Shown here in pieces: positions 48,061 to 58,052 of a DNA stretch of 64,000 nucleotides; position 1 is the first letter of the stretch, and every line of letters begins with the position of its first letter. The notes beneath the pieces are model-generated. The model ran no database searches. It saw only the letters and a program-made list of their open reading frames with translations, and was not told where the DNA came from. The DNA is from Flavobacteriaceae bacterium (GTDB lineage Bacteria; Bacteroidota; Bacteroidia; Flavobacteriales; Flavobacteriaceae). The position numbers and the translations under genes are program-made. The DNA is taken from NCBI GenBank assembly GCA_029238125.1, contig JAQWGQ010000017.1, positions 1 through 64,000 on the forward strand, given 5' to 3'.

Positions 48061-49965
48061 ATGAGTAAAATAATCGGTATTGATTTAGGAACAACAAATT
48101 CTTGTGTTTCCGTGATGGAAGGGAACGAGCCTGTTGTTATTCCCAATGCAGAAGGCAAGCGAACAACTCCTTCTGTCATTGCATTCGTTGAAGGAGGCGA
48201 AATCAAGGTCGGAGATCCAGCAAAACGCCAAGCTGTGACAAACCCAACCAAAACGATTTCTTCCGTAAAGCGATTTATGGGAAACAAATTTTCCGAATCA
48301 ACAAAAGAAATTAAACGAGTTCCTTACGCTGTTGTAAAGGGGGATAATAACACGCCACGAGTTGATATCGATGGTCGTTTGTATACCCCACAAGAGCTTT
48401 CTGCGATGATCTTGCAAAAAATGAAGAAAACTGCAGAGGACTATCTCGGTCAGACAGTGACAGATGCTGTGATCACTGTTCCTGCCTATTTTAACGATGC
48501 GCAACGTCAAGCCACCAAAGAAGCAGGAGAAATTTCTGGCTTAAAGGTTCACAGGATTATCAATGAACCAACAGCGGCAGCATTGGCTTATGGCCTTGAC
48601 AAAAGTGGAAGTGATAGAAAAATTGCTGTCTATGATCTTGGTGGTGGAACTTTCGATATTTCAGTACTTGAGCTTGGAGATGGTGTTTTTGAGGTATTAT
48701 CAACCAATGGAGATACTCACCTTGGTGGGGATGATTTTGATGGGGTGATTATCGATTGGCTTGCTGAGGAGTTTAAATCTGCCGAGAGTGTTGATCTACG
48801 TGAAGATCCAATGGCCCTACAACGATTGAAGGAAGCAGCCGAGAAAGCGAAAATTGAATTGTCATCGTCAACACAAACCGAAATCAACTTGCCTTATGTA
48901 ACGGCAACTGCATCTGGTCCAAAACACCTTGTTCAAACACTGACAAGAGCCAAATTTGAGCAGTTGTCGGCTGAATTGGTGAAACGTTCTATGACTCCTG
49001 TTAAGAACGCACTTACAGATGCAGGACTATCAACTGATGAGATTGATGAAGTTATTTTAGTAGGTGGTTCAACTCGAATCCCCGTGATCCAAGAAGAAGT
49101 TGAAAAATTCTTTGGTAAAAAACCATCTAAAGGAGTAAATCCTGATGAAGTTGTTGCCGTTGGCGCTGCGATTCAGGGAGGAGTACTTACTGGAGATGTC
49201 AAAGATGTATTGCTGCTCGACGTGACTCCCCTTTCATTGGGAATTGAAACCATGGGTGGAGTACTGACCAAGTTGATCGATGCAAACACAACGATTCCAA
49301 CTAAAAAATCACAAGTGTTTTCAACCGCAGCTGACAATCAGCCCTCTGTAGAAATTCATGTTTTACAAGGTGAGCGTCCGATGGCTGCTGATAACAAAAC
49401 CATTGGAAGATTCCACTTAGATGGAATCCCACCAGCACCGAGGGGGACTCCTCAAATCGAGGTAACCTTTGATATTGATGCCAATGGCCTGATTCAGGTT
49501 ACCGCACTAGATAAAGCCACAAACAAGTCTCAAGACATTCGCATTGAAGCTTCTTCAGGATTAACAGAGGAAGAAATTGAAAAGATGAAGAAGGAGGCCG
49601 AAGCAAATGCAGAAGCCGACAAAAAGGCGAAAGAACAAGTGGATACGCTAAACAACGCTGATGCGATGATTTTTCAAACCGAAAAGCAGTTGACTGAATT
49701 TGGAGATAAATTGTCAGACGACAAGAAAAAACCGATTCAGGACGCTTTAGAAGTTTTGCAAAAAGCATATGAAGCCAAAGATATAGAGGCGATTACGCCT
49801 GCGCTTGACAGCATCAACGAGGCATGGAAAAATGCTTCTGAAGAGATGTACAAGGCACAAGCCGATCAGGGCGGTGCCGCTGAACCACAAGCAGATGCAG
49901 GTGCGCAATCTGCAGAGACCAACGATGAAGACGTAGAAGATGTTGACTTTGAAGAAGTCAAATAA
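48061..49965 (+). CDS. dnaK: Chaperone protein DnaK (Hsp70)
   Basis: A 634-residue Hsp70. The ATPase domain (about 1-380) starts [13 protein letters not shown] and has [11 protein letters not shown] and LVGGSTRIP. The substrate-binding domain (about 390-505) and helical lid (about 505-600) follow, then an acidic, alanine- and glutamine-rich tail. It is monocistronic: dnaJ and grpE are not adjacent, a terminator follows, and a palindrome sits upstream. TATGGTTG at 48038-48045 is a near-consensus -7 box. Confidence 0.99.
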   Translation: MSKIIGIDLGTTNSCVSVMEGNEPVVIPNAEGKRTTPSVIAFVEGGEIKVGDPAKRQAVTNPTKTISSVKRFMGNKFSESTKEIKRVPYAVVKGDNNTPRVDIDGRLYTPQELSAMILQKMKKTAEDYLGQTVTDAVITVPAYFNDAQRQATKEAGEISGLKVHRIINEPTAAALAYGLDKSGSDRKIAVYDLGGGTFDISVLELGDGVFEVLSTNGDTHLGGDDFDGVIIDWLAEEFKSAESVDLREDPMALQRLKEAAEKAKIELSSSTQTEINLPYVTATASGPKHLVQTLTRAKFEQLSAELVKRSMTPVKNALTDAGLSTDEIDEVILVGGSTRIPVIQEEVEKFFGKKPSKGVNPDEVVAVGAAIQGGVLTGDVKDVLLLDVTPLSLGIETMGGVLTKLIDANTTIPTKKSQVFSTAADNQPSVEIHVLQGERPMAADNKTIGRFHLDGIPPAPRGTPQIEVTFDIDANGLIQVTALDKATNKSQDIRIEASSGLTEEEIEKMKKEAEANAEADKKAKEQVDTLNNADAMIFQTEKQLTEFGDKLSDDKKKPIQDALEVLQKAYEAKDIEAITPALDSINEAWKNASEEMYKAQADQGGAAEPQADAGAQSAETNDEDVEDVDFEEVK

Positions 49966-49991
49966 CCTCTCTATAGTCTTATTTCTTAATT

Positions 49992-50024
49992 CAAAAACGC
50001 ACTGCTAATCGTAGTGCGTTTTTG
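49992..50024 (+). terminator. Intrinsic terminator after dnaK
   Basis: CAAAAACGCACT (49992-50003) and AGTGCGTTTTTG (50013-50024) are exact reverse complements around a 9-nt loop, with the T-run in the right arm. It separates dnaK from the men operon, whose first ATG is at 50041. Confidence 0.9.
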
Positions 50025-50040
50025 TATTTTAGCAATTACG

Positions 50041-50460
50041 ATGGACAAATCAACTCTTCTCAAAAAAATCAATGATAGAAACCAAGGGACACTCATGCAG
50101 ACCCTTGGGATTGAGTTCATAGAAATTGGAGAAAACTATTTGGTTGCTCGTATGCCTGTGAGCCCAGCAGTACATCAGCCAGATGGCGTGCTTCACGGTG
50201 GGGCAACTGCTGCCCTTGCCGAGACTGTAGGAAGTTCAGCTGCTGCAATATTTTGCCTTCCAAAAGACCATATGTTGCGTGGAATCGATGTGTCTGCTAA
50301 GCATGTAAGAGGTGTTCGATCGGGTTTTGTACACGCCAAGGCAATCGCTACACATCAGGGTAAAACGATGCAAGTGTGGTCGATTGAAATTACAGATGAT
50401 CAAAATCGTTTGGTATCTACATGTTCCTTGACCACGCTTATCCTTCCGATTAAAAAGTGA
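50041..50460 (+). CDS. menI: Hotdog-fold thioesterase, probable 1,4-dihydroxy-2-naphthoyl-CoA thioesterase (MenI)
   Basis: A 139-residue PaaI/YdiI-type hotdog protein. VLHGGATAALAETVGS carries the catalytic glutamate E61, and VWSIEITDDQNRLVSTC with LTTLIL at the end parallels E. coli MenI (YdiI), as I recall it. It is the first gene of the men operon and its stop overlaps the menF ATG by one base (TGATG). This position directly supports hydrolysis of DHNA-CoA before MenA. I use ATG 50041, not an in-frame GTG at 50014 that lies inside the dnaK terminator. Confidence 0.8.
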   Translation: MDKSTLLKKINDRNQGTLMQTLGIEFIEIGENYLVARMPVSPAVHQPDGVLHGGATAALAETVGSSAAAIFCLPKDHMLRGIDVSAKHVRGVRSGFVHAKAIATHQGKTMQVWSIEITDDQNRLVSTCSLTTLILPIKK

Positions 50461-51497
50461 TGGTTTTGACCTCGAAATCATTTTTTGAAGAAATTGAACA
50501 ACATTTTCAGAACAAATTGCCATTTGTAGTCTTTCGACACCCTAATCAAACCAAGCTGACAGCTTTTCTCGATCTCGAGACTTCTGAAAAATCAAATGAA
50601 AAGTTTATTGTAAGCCCTTTTGACTCTTCAATGTATTTTTCGATCCATTCCCACAAGATTATTGATTTTGACTACAATTCAGAAATTGGAACTTCTGAAG
50701 CCGATGAAATAGAATGGCTTGATTTAGAAAATAAGCAGAAGGAACACACCGACCTGATTCGAAAGGCCCTTTCCAGTATTCAAGAATCACCTCTCAAAAA
50801 AGTTGTGCTGGCGACTTCCCTTCAATACAATGATGCAGTAAATTCGCCATTGTCTTATTTTAAAAGGATCCTAGCGAAGTACACAAACACTTTCAACTAC
50901 CTATTGTATCACACCGATTGTGGGGTATGGATGGGAGCAACACCTGAAAGACTAATCACAATGAGCGGTCATCATTTGCAAACGATGGCTTTGGCAGGCA
51001 CGCGAACTTATGGCTCAAATGAATGGGGTATTAAGGAGAAGGAAGAGCAGGAGTTTGTTGTTCGAGAAATTGTAAACACGTTAAAGCAATACACTCCAAG
51101 TGAACTCATAAAATATTCTGATGCTGAAACCATTCGTGCTGGCCATTTGGAGCACTTACGGACAAAGTTAACGGCAGAGTTGTCAATTTCGCCGATTGAT
51201 GCAGCTCAAGCACTTCACCCAACTCCGGCTGTTGGGGGAGTACCAAAACAGATGGCGCTTGACTTTATAAATCGTCACGAGCAATTGGATCGGTCGTTAT
51301 ATTCGGGATTTTTGGGAGTTGTCTCCCCAGAGCAAACAAGTCTTTATGTCAATCTCCGGTGTATGTCGATTCAAGATCACATGGCGACAGTGTATGTCGG
51401 GGGTGGAATTACCGAAAAAAGCGACCCACAAGACGAATGGCATGAGGTGCTGCAAAAGGCAAACACAATGGGGCGTATATTGGCTAGTGAACAATAA
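50460..51497 (+). CDS. menF: Isochorismate synthase
   Basis: Converts chorismate to isochorismate for menaquinone. The 345-residue chorismate-binding protein shows KKVVLATS, LAGTRTYGSNEWGIKEKEEQ, the active-site HLRTKLTAEL region and HPTPAVGGVPK, and ends with VYVGGGIT. It is shorter than enterobacterial MenF (about 430), missing part of the variable N-terminus, as usual in Bacteroidota. ATG 50460 overlaps the menI stop. menD follows after 26 bp. Confidence 0.93.
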   Translation: MVLTSKSFFEEIEQHFQNKLPFVVFRHPNQTKLTAFLDLETSEKSNEKFIVSPFDSSMYFSIHSHKIIDFDYNSEIGTSEADEIEWLDLENKQKEHTDLIRKALSSIQESPLKKVVLATSLQYNDAVNSPLSYFKRILAKYTNTFNYLLYHTDCGVWMGATPERLITMSGHHLQTMALAGTRTYGSNEWGIKEKEEQEFVVREIVNTLKQYTPSELIKYSDAETIRAGHLEHLRTKLTAELSISPIDAAQALHPTPAVGGVPKQMALDFINRHEQLDRSLYSGFLGVVSPEQTSLYVNLRCMSIQDHMATVYVGGGITEKSDPQDEWHEVLQKANTMGRILASEQ

Positions 51498-51507
51498 GAG
51501 CATTTTG

Positions 51508-51515
51508 TACATTTG
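51508..51515 (+). promoter_or_regulatory. Possible internal -7 box before menD
   Basis: TACATTTG matches TAnnTTTG and lies 8 bases before the menD ATG, in one of the few gaps within the men operon. No TTG is at the right distance, so an internal promoter is only possible. Confidence 0.3.
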
Positions 51516-51523
51516 CCATTGCT

Positions 51524-53296
51524 ATGAACCTCTCAACCATACCCGTTGTTCGCTTGGTAATTCAACAACTTCTCAATTATGGGGTTCACCATGTCGTTAT
51601 CGCACCTGGTTCAAGAAATGCCCCGATTACAGTTGGGTTAACAACTCACAAAGCGTTTACGACTTACAGTATTATTGACGAGCGTTCTGCTGGGTTTTTT
51701 GCAATTGGACTTTCTCAACAACTTCATCAGCCAGTTGGTGTGCTGTGTACTTCAGGGTCTGCACTTTTAAATATCTATCCAGCTGTTTCAGAAGCATATT
51801 ACAGTCGGTACCCACTTGTGGTGTTGAGCGCTGATCGTCCAACTTATCAAATCGATATAGGGAATGGCCAAACCATTAGACAATCTGGTGTGTTTTCAAA
51901 ACATCTCATTTCAGAAGCTTCGCTTTTACAAGATATCACTCATAATCGAACTGCAATTATTGAGAGCAATACACAGCAGATGATTGATGTAAAGTCAACT
52001 CTACAAGAGGTGGAGAGTCAACAAAAAACAATTGAAAAGACCAATACGAAATACCTTCAAAAGGCACTCTCTGAAATGCTTTCTCATCAATGTCCAGTAC
52101 ATGTCAATATTCCTTTGGAAGAACCCCTTTACGATTTTCATGATCAAAACGACTTCGTAGTCGAGCAAGTCAAACGGATAAAAATGCCTCAATCGAAAAA
52201 TCTCGAATCCGTTCAGTCAAAGTGGAATGAATCCAAACGTATCCTTGTTGTAGTGGGAACGCTTTCACCAGATTCTTTAAATGCAAAGAGCATTTCGGTT
52301 TTAGCGCATGACCCAAGGGTTGTCGTCCTACATGAAATCACCTCCAATCTTCATCACCACAACTTTATTTCTCATATTGATCGGGTGATTTTACCGATAG
52401 AGAAACAAAAAAATAGTCAAGAGATTTTTCAATCACTAGCTCCAGATCTTCTTATCACAATAGGCGGTATGGTGGTTTCGAAAAAGATAAAATCGTTGTT
52501 GCGATCATACAAAGGAGTTTCACAACATCATGTCGGAAATGATCGACCGCTTGACACCTATTATTTGGGCGTTCAACACCTTCAGGTTGATCCAAATTCT
52601 TTTTTTGGTGATCTGATATCTTCATCTGATCCCAAAGCAAATTATCAAGATCAGTGGCTTCAATTGTTTCGAAAACGAGAGATCGCCCACAAAAAATTTC
52701 TTGCAAACGCACCATTTAGTGACCTATTGGTTTTTGATAAAATCATGCGTGCAATTCCCAAAGATTATTTGCTACAGTGGGCAAACAGCTCCCCAATTCG
52801 ATATGCACAGTTATTTCCCACACCAACAGATTCCCAATCATTTTGTAATCGAGGGACAAGTGGAATTGAGGGAAGCATTTCGACAGCGGTCGGCGCAGCT
52901 GTAGGCAGTGACAGACCAACTTTGACAATCACAGGCGATTTGAGTTTCTTTTACGATGCAAATGCCCTCTGGAATCAATATATTCCAGCTGATTTCAGGT
53001 TGATTATTGTCAATAATGGCGGCGGAGGTATTTTTAGGATATTACCAAATGCCAAAGAAACGCCTGGCTTTGAAACTTATTTTGAAACCAAGCATAAGCG
53101 AACTGCAAAACAGATGGCGAAACAGTATGGTTTGTCCTATCAAAGTGTGCGAACTAGCATTGGTCTGCGGTTGGCTTTGGTTCGATTTTTCTCAAAATCT
53201 ACACGTGGAAAAATATTGGAAATCAGTACCCCTTCAACTACCAATGATCTTGTTTTACAATCCTATTTTAAGTATTTAAGTGAACATTCAGATTAA
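51524..53296 (+). CDS. menD: SEPHCHC synthase (MenD)
   Basis: 2-succinyl-5-enolpyruvyl-6-hydroxy-3-cyclohexene-1-carboxylate synthase, thiamine-diphosphate dependent. The 590-residue protein has HVVIAPGSRNAP and DERSAGFFAIGL at the N-terminal pyrimidine-binding domain, GTSGIEGSISTAVGA, and the ThDP/Mg motif GDLSFFYDANAL ... VNNGGGGIF in the C-terminal domain. Length is typical. Confidence 0.97.
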   Translation: MNLSTIPVVRLVIQQLLNYGVHHVVIAPGSRNAPITVGLTTHKAFTTYSIIDERSAGFFAIGLSQQLHQPVGVLCTSGSALLNIYPAVSEAYYSRYPLVVLSADRPTYQIDIGNGQTIRQSGVFSKHLISEASLLQDITHNRTAIIESNTQQMIDVKSTLQEVESQQKTIEKTNTKYLQKALSEMLSHQCPVHVNIPLEEPLYDFHDQNDFVVEQVKRIKMPQSKNLESVQSKWNESKRILVVVGTLSPDSLNAKSISVLAHDPRVVVLHEITSNLHHHNFISHIDRVILPIEKQKNSQEIFQSLAPDLLITIGGMVVSKKIKSLLRSYKGVSQHHVGNDRPLDTYYLGVQHLQVDPNSFFGDLISSSDPKANYQDQWLQLFRKREIAHKKFLANAPFSDLLVFDKIMRAIPKDYLLQWANSSPIRYAQLFPTPTDSQSFCNRGTSGIEGSISTAVGAAVGSDRPTLTITGDLSFFYDANALWNQYIPADFRLIIVNNGGGGIFRILPNAKETPGFETYFETKHKRTAKQMAKQYGLSYQSVRTSIGLRLALVRFFSKSTRGKILEISTPSTTNDLVLQSYFKYLSEHSD

Positions 53297-53321
53297 GTCT
53301 TAATTTTATAAAAAATTAAAT

Positions 53322-54140
53322 ATGAAACCAGTTTGGAAACCCATAGAAATCTACTCCGACATTTTGTTTGAAATCTATAACGGAGTTGCTAAAATTACAA
53401 TCAACCGTCCAGAGGTTTACAATGCATTTCGTCCTGAAACCAATATGCAGATGCTTGAAGCCATCGAAATTTGCAGAGAGCGTGATGATATTGATATCGT
53501 TCTTTTTACAGGTACTGGCGATAAAGCTTTTTGCAGTGGTGGGGATCAAAATGTTAAAGGAATCGGCGGATATATCGGAGATGATGGCGTACCACGTTTG
53601 AATGTTCTCGATTTACACAAAAAGATTCGGGAGTTGCCCAAGCCGGTAATTGCCATGGTCAATGGGTATGCCATTGGTGGTGGTCATGTTTTACATGTCG
53701 TTTGTGATCTGACCATTGCGAGTGAAAATGCCATTTTTGGACAGACTGGCCCAAAAGTAGGTAGCTTTGATGGGGGATTTGGATCGTCCTATTTGGCGCG
53801 CCATGTCGGGCAAAAGAAAGCACGTGAAATTTGGTTTTTGTGCAAGCAATATAGCGCGCAAGAGGCTTTAGATATGGGTATGGTGAACCGTGTTGTTCCC
53901 TTAGAAGATTTGGAATCTGCTACAATGGAATGGTGCGAGCTAATGCAACAAAGAAGCCCTTTGGCACTTCGCATGATCAAACGCAGTTTAAATGCGGAAT
54001 TAGACGGGCAACACGGTTTGATGCAACTCGCTGGGGACGCAACGCTATTGTACTATTTAACGGAAGAAGCACAAGAAGGTAAAAATGCTTTTTTGGAAAA
54101 GCGTCGACCTGATTTCAACAAATACCCTAAATTCCCTTAG
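53322..54140 (+). CDS. menB: 1,4-dihydroxy-2-naphthoyl-CoA synthase
   Basis: Crotonase-fold enzyme that closes the naphthoquinol ring of o-succinylbenzoyl-CoA. The 272-residue protein shows [25 protein letters not shown], the oxyanion-hole region [20 protein letters not shown] and [20 protein letters not shown], the last being specific to MenB. Starts 25 bp after menD. Confidence 0.98.
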   Translation: MKPVWKPIEIYSDILFEIYNGVAKITINRPEVYNAFRPETNMQMLEAIEICRERDDIDIVLFTGTGDKAFCSGGDQNVKGIGGYIGDDGVPRLNVLDLHKKIRELPKPVIAMVNGYAIGGGHVLHVVCDLTIASENAIFGQTGPKVGSFDGGFGSSYLARHVGQKKAREIWFLCKQYSAQEALDMGMVNRVVPLEDLESATMEWCELMQQRSPLALRMIKRSLNAELDGQHGLMQLAGDATLLYYLTEEAQEGKNAFLEKRRPDFNKYPKFP

Positions 54141-54155
54141 TGAATAATCAAATTT

Positions 54156-55061
54156 TTGAATAGGGTGACTTTTAAAACTTGGATCAGAGCAGCTCGATTG
54201 AGAACCATTCCGCTTTCCATCTCTGGAATATTAGTTGGGTCAGCGACAGCTTTTTTGAAAGATGATTTTAATGTTAGCGTATTTACACTCGCTATTCTCA
54301 CTACGGTTTGCTACCAATTGCTTTCCAATTTCGCCAATGATTATGGCGATGGTGTCAAAGGAACAGATAATGATGACAGACTTGGTCCAAAAAGAATCCT
54401 TCAATCTGAACTGATTTCTAGAGCGCAACTCCGCCAAGCAATTTTTGTCATTTCTGGTATTGCAGTACTCATGACGATTTTACTGGTTTATAGTGCTTTT
54501 GGATTGAGTAAAACTGCTTTGACTTTTCTCGGGTTGGGCTTTTTTGCTATTGTGGCTGCTATTCGGTACACAGTTGGTTCTAATGCATATGGTTATAAGG
54601 GTTTTGGAGATTTATTTGTCTTTCTGTTTTTTGGGTGTGTCAGTGTTTTGGGTAGCCATTATTTATATACATTCGAATTGGATCTATCGTTGATTTTTCC
54701 AGCGACCTCGATAGGGTTATTGTCTGTGGGAGTTTTAAACATCAATAATATGCGCGACCGAGTAAATGACAAGCAATATGGGAAAACCACGATTGCTGTT
54801 CGTTTGGGTGCTGAAAAGGCGGCATTATATCAACTGACACTGGTTGGCATTCCTGTTCTCTTAACGGTTGTTTACGGCTTGATTTACCATGCCATTGCCT
54901 TTGTTGTGATGTCGGTGATTATGATGATTCCAATATCGCTCCACCTCAAGGTTGTGTTTCAAAAACAAAACGAGAAAAACCTCGACCCAGAACTCAAAAA
55001 AATTGCTTTGCTGACTTTCTTTTATGCCATTTCGTTTAGTTTGTTGTTAATTTTCTTTTGA
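54156..55061 (+). CDS. menA: 1,4-dihydroxy-2-naphthoate polyprenyltransferase
   Basis: UbiA-family membrane enzyme that prenylates DHNA. About eight to nine transmembrane helices in 301 residues; the first aspartate motif is NFANDYGDGVKGTDNDD and the second NNMRDRVNDKQYGK. No ATG lies at the N-terminus. I take the TTG at 54156 (MNRVTFKTWIRAARLRT); the GTG three codons later is equally possible. Stop overlaps nothing but menC begins 2 bases later. Confidence 0.95.
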   Translation: MNRVTFKTWIRAARLRTIPLSISGILVGSATAFLKDDFNVSVFTLAILTTVCYQLLSNFANDYGDGVKGTDNDDRLGPKRILQSELISRAQLRQAIFVISGIAVLMTILLVYSAFGLSKTALTFLGLGFFAIVAAIRYTVGSNAYGYKGFGDLFVFLFFGCVSVLGSHYLYTFELDLSLIFPATSIGLLSVGVLNINNMRDRVNDKQYGKTTIAVRLGAEKAALYQLTLVGIPVLLTVVYGLIYHAIAFVVMSVIMMIPISLHLKVVFQKQNEKNLDPELKKIALLTFFYAISFSLLLIFF

Positions 55062-55063
55062 GT

Positions 55064-56110
55064 ATGGAATTTTCATGGATTAAACATCAACTTCAATTCA
55101 AAACTCCTGGTGGAACTTCAAGAGGAGTTTTGCGTTACAAAGACAGTTGGTTGATTCAAATCTCCAAAGGAGATCAATATGGCATCGGCGAGTGTAGTAT
55201 TATTGAAGGGCTTAGTCCAGAGTCTCCACAAGATATTCAAAACATATTGGGGGAAATCCCGCAATATCTCACCCAGGGAAAGGAGTTCCTTCTCCAACGC
55301 TATACGAAAGCACCTGCTGTACAGTTTGCCATTGAAATGGCTTTTTCAGGATTAGACTCGGATCACCCTTTATTGCATTTCGATACGCAGTTTATTCATC
55401 ATCAGCAAATGATTCCAATCAATGGATTGATCTGGATGGGTGATGTTGAGACCATGATGACTCAACTCGAGCAAAAAATTAAACTAGGATTTTCATGTAT
55501 CAAAATCAAAGTTGGTGCAATTGATTTCGAATCAGAATGTAAGTTCTTAGACCGTATTAGAAAACGATTTCACAGTTCTGGTCTTACACTTCGTTTGGAC
55601 GCAAATGGTGCTTTTCAATCTGAATATGCCATGCAGAAATTGGGCAAACTATCAGAGTATAACATTCATTCCATCGAGCAGCCCATTGCTCCTGGTCAGT
55701 GGAAAGAAATGGCCGCTTTATGCAAAACTTCACCCATTCCAATCGCATTGGATGAGGAGTTGATCGGCATCACCTCTAGACAAGAGAAAGTGGATTTGAT
55801 CCAAGAGATAAAACCACAATATATCATCATCAAGCCGAGTTTGGTAGGTGGTTGGCAAGGTGCTGATCAGTGGGTGTCAATCGCAGAAAAGTATGCTGTT
55901 GACTGGTGGGTAACAAGTGCGCTTGAAAGCAATATTGGACTCAATGCAATTGCGCAATGGGCGAGCACAAAACAAATAAATCGACCACAAGGGCTTGGAA
56001 CGGGTGGATTATTTACAAATAATATCGATACACCTTTGTATCTTAGAGGACAAAATATGGGGTTTGACCCCAATAAACTTACTGACTTTACATTGAAATC
56101 ATGTTTATAG
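55064..56110 (+). CDS. menC: o-Succinylbenzoate synthase
   Basis: Enolase-superfamily dehydratase producing o-succinylbenzoate. The 348-residue protein shows the KxK motif (CIKIKVG), RLDANGAF, SIEQPI and LDEEL metal ligands and the IIIKPSLVGG lysine strand. Divergence in the N-terminal capping domain is normal. Starts two bases after the menA stop. Its last 10 bases overlap the CPBP protease gene. Confidence 0.92.
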   Translation: MEFSWIKHQLQFKTPGGTSRGVLRYKDSWLIQISKGDQYGIGECSIIEGLSPESPQDIQNILGEIPQYLTQGKEFLLQRYTKAPAVQFAIEMAFSGLDSDHPLLHFDTQFIHHQQMIPINGLIWMGDVETMMTQLEQKIKLGFSCIKIKVGAIDFESECKFLDRIRKRFHSSGLTLRLDANGAFQSEYAMQKLGKLSEYNIHSIEQPIAPGQWKEMAALCKTSPIPIALDEELIGITSRQEKVDLIQEIKPQYIIIKPSLVGGWQGADQWVSIAEKYAVDWWVTSALESNIGLNAIAQWASTKQINRPQGLGTGGLFTNNIDTPLYLRGQNMGFDPNKLTDFTLKSCL

Positions 56111-57018
56111 AGAATGCTTATAAAGGACAATCAGATGCGTGGCGTTATATCGTTGGCATTGTTCTAATTGTACTGATTTATTTTATGGCTTCTATGCCAT
56201 TTGGGATTGCCTTAATGGCAGAAGCAGGTGTTGAAAAAATTGCTGGAATGTCAGAAACTGAAATGTTATCTGTTCTTGAACCGAACACGACTCTATTTTA
56301 CATGCTTTTGCCCTTTGCATTTGCTTTTTTTGGGATTCTCATGATTGCCCGTTTATTGCATGATCAGCCACTCAAATTTCTTGTGACGAGTCGCTCCTCG
56401 TTTGACTGGAGTCGTGTCGCTTTTTCGTTTTTATTAGTGGCTGTTTTAGCGGTCTTATCCTTGGCTATCGATATAGCACTATCCCCTGATGATTATGTTT
56501 GGAACTATGATCCCGAACGATTTTTTGGACTTGTGCTAATAGCCGTATTGATGATTCCTTTACAGACTACTGCTGAAGAATTGTTGATGAGGGGCTATTT
56601 ATTTCAAGGATTAGGCGTAGCGCTCAAAAGTCGATTGGCTCCATTGTTGATCACCTCCGTTTCTTTTGGGCTTCTTCATTCCTTGAACCCAGAAGTAGCC
56701 AAATTGGGGTATGGGTTGATTTCAGTTTACATCATCACAGGTCTATTTTTAGGAATAATCGCCTTGATGGATGAGGGACTCGAACTATCTATCGGTTTCC
56801 ATGCTGCCAATAATTTAGTCATCGCTTTGTTGGTGACTTCTGATTGGACTGCTTTTCAAACAAACTCGCTTTACAAAGATGTTTCAGATCCTGTATTGGC
56901 AGAATATATTGTCCTTCCAGTGATCATTTATACATTGATTGGACTTATCCTTAGTAAAAAATATAAATGGAATTCCTGGAAATCAAAATTGACGGGTTCT
57001 GTTTCAAATTCCTACTAA
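56101..57018 (+). CDS. CPBP family intramembrane glutamic endopeptidase
   Basis: A 305-residue membrane protein with about eight transmembrane segments. The CPBP/Abi signatures are EELLMRG (EExxxR) in TTAEELLMRGYLFQG, then the histidine in FGLLHSLNP and a second in IGFHAANN. Family members are Rce1-like proteases or bacteriocin-immunity proteins. It is embedded in the men operon, overlapping menC by 10 bases and menE by one (TAATG), so it is made with the menaquinone enzymes; no role in that pathway is established. Confidence 0.9.
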   Translation: MFIENAYKGQSDAWRYIVGIVLIVLIYFMASMPFGIALMAEAGVEKIAGMSETEMLSVLEPNTTLFYMLLPFAFAFFGILMIARLLHDQPLKFLVTSRSSFDWSRVAFSFLLVAVLAVLSLAIDIALSPDDYVWNYDPERFFGLVLIAVLMIPLQTTAEELLMRGYLFQGLGVALKSRLAPLLITSVSFGLLHSLNPEVAKLGYGLISVYIITGLFLGIIALMDEGLELSIGFHAANNLVIALLVTSDWTAFQTNSLYKDVSDPVLAEYIVLPVIIYTLIGLILSKKYKWNSWKSKLTGSVSNSY

Positions 57019-58052
57019 TGCATTCTGATTTTCGTCTCAATGGGGTATCCTATGACCTTGACCATCTGTTGTCGTATGCAGATGAGCTCATAAACACAAA
57101 GGAGGAATACCTGAGTGAATTGGGCCGATTTATTTTGGATTGGTATTCCGAAGAACCTGATATTGTCCTCCAAACGAGCGGTTCTACCGGCAAACCCACT
57201 CAAATTCTGGCTCCGAAATCCATGTTGTCTGCATCGGCGATGACAACAGTAAAGGCATTCAATCTGAAACCTTTACAGAAGGTCCTTATGTGTTTGCCTG
57301 TTCGACATATCGCAGGGAAGATGATGCTCATTCGGGCTTTATTGGCTGGATTACGGATCGATATTATCGAACCAACCACAACGCCCCGGGTCTCCAAAAC
57401 CTATGATTTTACGGCGATGACACCACATCAGTTGCGCAATTCTCTCGACCATATTGACCAATTTAAGCAAATCATTGTCGGAGGGGCCCCTGTCGATGAT
57501 TCCCTGAGAGCTGCGGTAAAGGGGCATAACAGCTGTATTTTTTCTACCTATGGAATGACAGAAACCTATAGTCATGTTGCCCTTCAAAACCTGAGTAAAG
57601 GGGAAAGACAGTACACGGCGGTTGGTGATGTGACATTTTCCATAAAAGAAGATGCTTTGGTTATTCATGCGCCCCATATTGGCATCGAAAAACTTGTAAC
57701 GACAGACTGTGTGGATTTGATATCCTCCACTCAGTTTGTATGGAAAGGAAGGAGCGATTTTGCTATCAATTCAGGCGGAATCAAATCGCATCCTGAACAG
57801 ATTGAGAAAGCACTTTCAGCGGTTATTTCAGAACCGTTTTTTGTATTTGGAAAACCAGATAAACAATTGGGACAGTCTTTGTCTATCGTGTTTGAAGGTC
57901 AAATCCCAAATCAGGTTGCAAAGATCATTTCAAAACTCGATACGCTGAGCAGATACGAGAAGCCAAAAGATTATTTCGTACTTTCGCAGTTCGTGCGTTC
58001 TAATGGAAAAATTCTGCGAAACCAAACCCTTCAAACAATTGACTATTCATGA
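57018..58052 (+). CDS. menE: o-Succinylbenzoate-CoA ligase (short AMP-binding form)
   Basis: Activates o-succinylbenzoate to its CoA ester. The AMP-binding P-loop is LQTSGSTGKPTQI, followed by STYGMTETYSHVAL and the hinge WKGRSDFAINSGGIK; the catalytic C-terminal lysine lies in RSNGKILRN. At 344 residues it is shorter than the classical 450-480 residue enzyme, lacking part of the N-terminal domain, which I recall as usual in Flavobacteriia. ATG 57018 overlaps the CPBP stop; an in-frame ATG at 56967 lies inside the CPBP gene. Stop overlaps the next small gene (ATGA). Confidence 0.9.
   Translation: MHSDFRLNGVSYDLDHLLSYADELINTKEEYLSELGRFILDWYSEEPDIVLQTSGSTGKPTQILAPKSMLSASAMTTVKAFNLKPLQKVLMCLPVRHIAGKMMLIRALLAGLRIDIIEPTTTPRVSKTYDFTAMTPHQLRNSLDHIDQFKQIIVGGAPVDDSLRAAVKGHNSCIFSTYGMTETYSHVALQNLSKGERQYTAVGDVTFSIKEDALVIHAPHIGIEKLVTTDCVDLISSTQFVWKGRSDFAINSGGIKSHPEQIEKALSAVISEPFFVFGKPDKQLGQSLSIVFEGQIPNQVAKIISKLDTLSRYEKPKDYFVLSQFVRSNGKILRNQTLQTIDYS

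Noticed and set aside
50014-50040. Upstream GTG start for the MenI-like gene
   Set aside because: It would begin translation inside the right arm of the dnaK terminator; the ATG at 50041 gives the normal family length.
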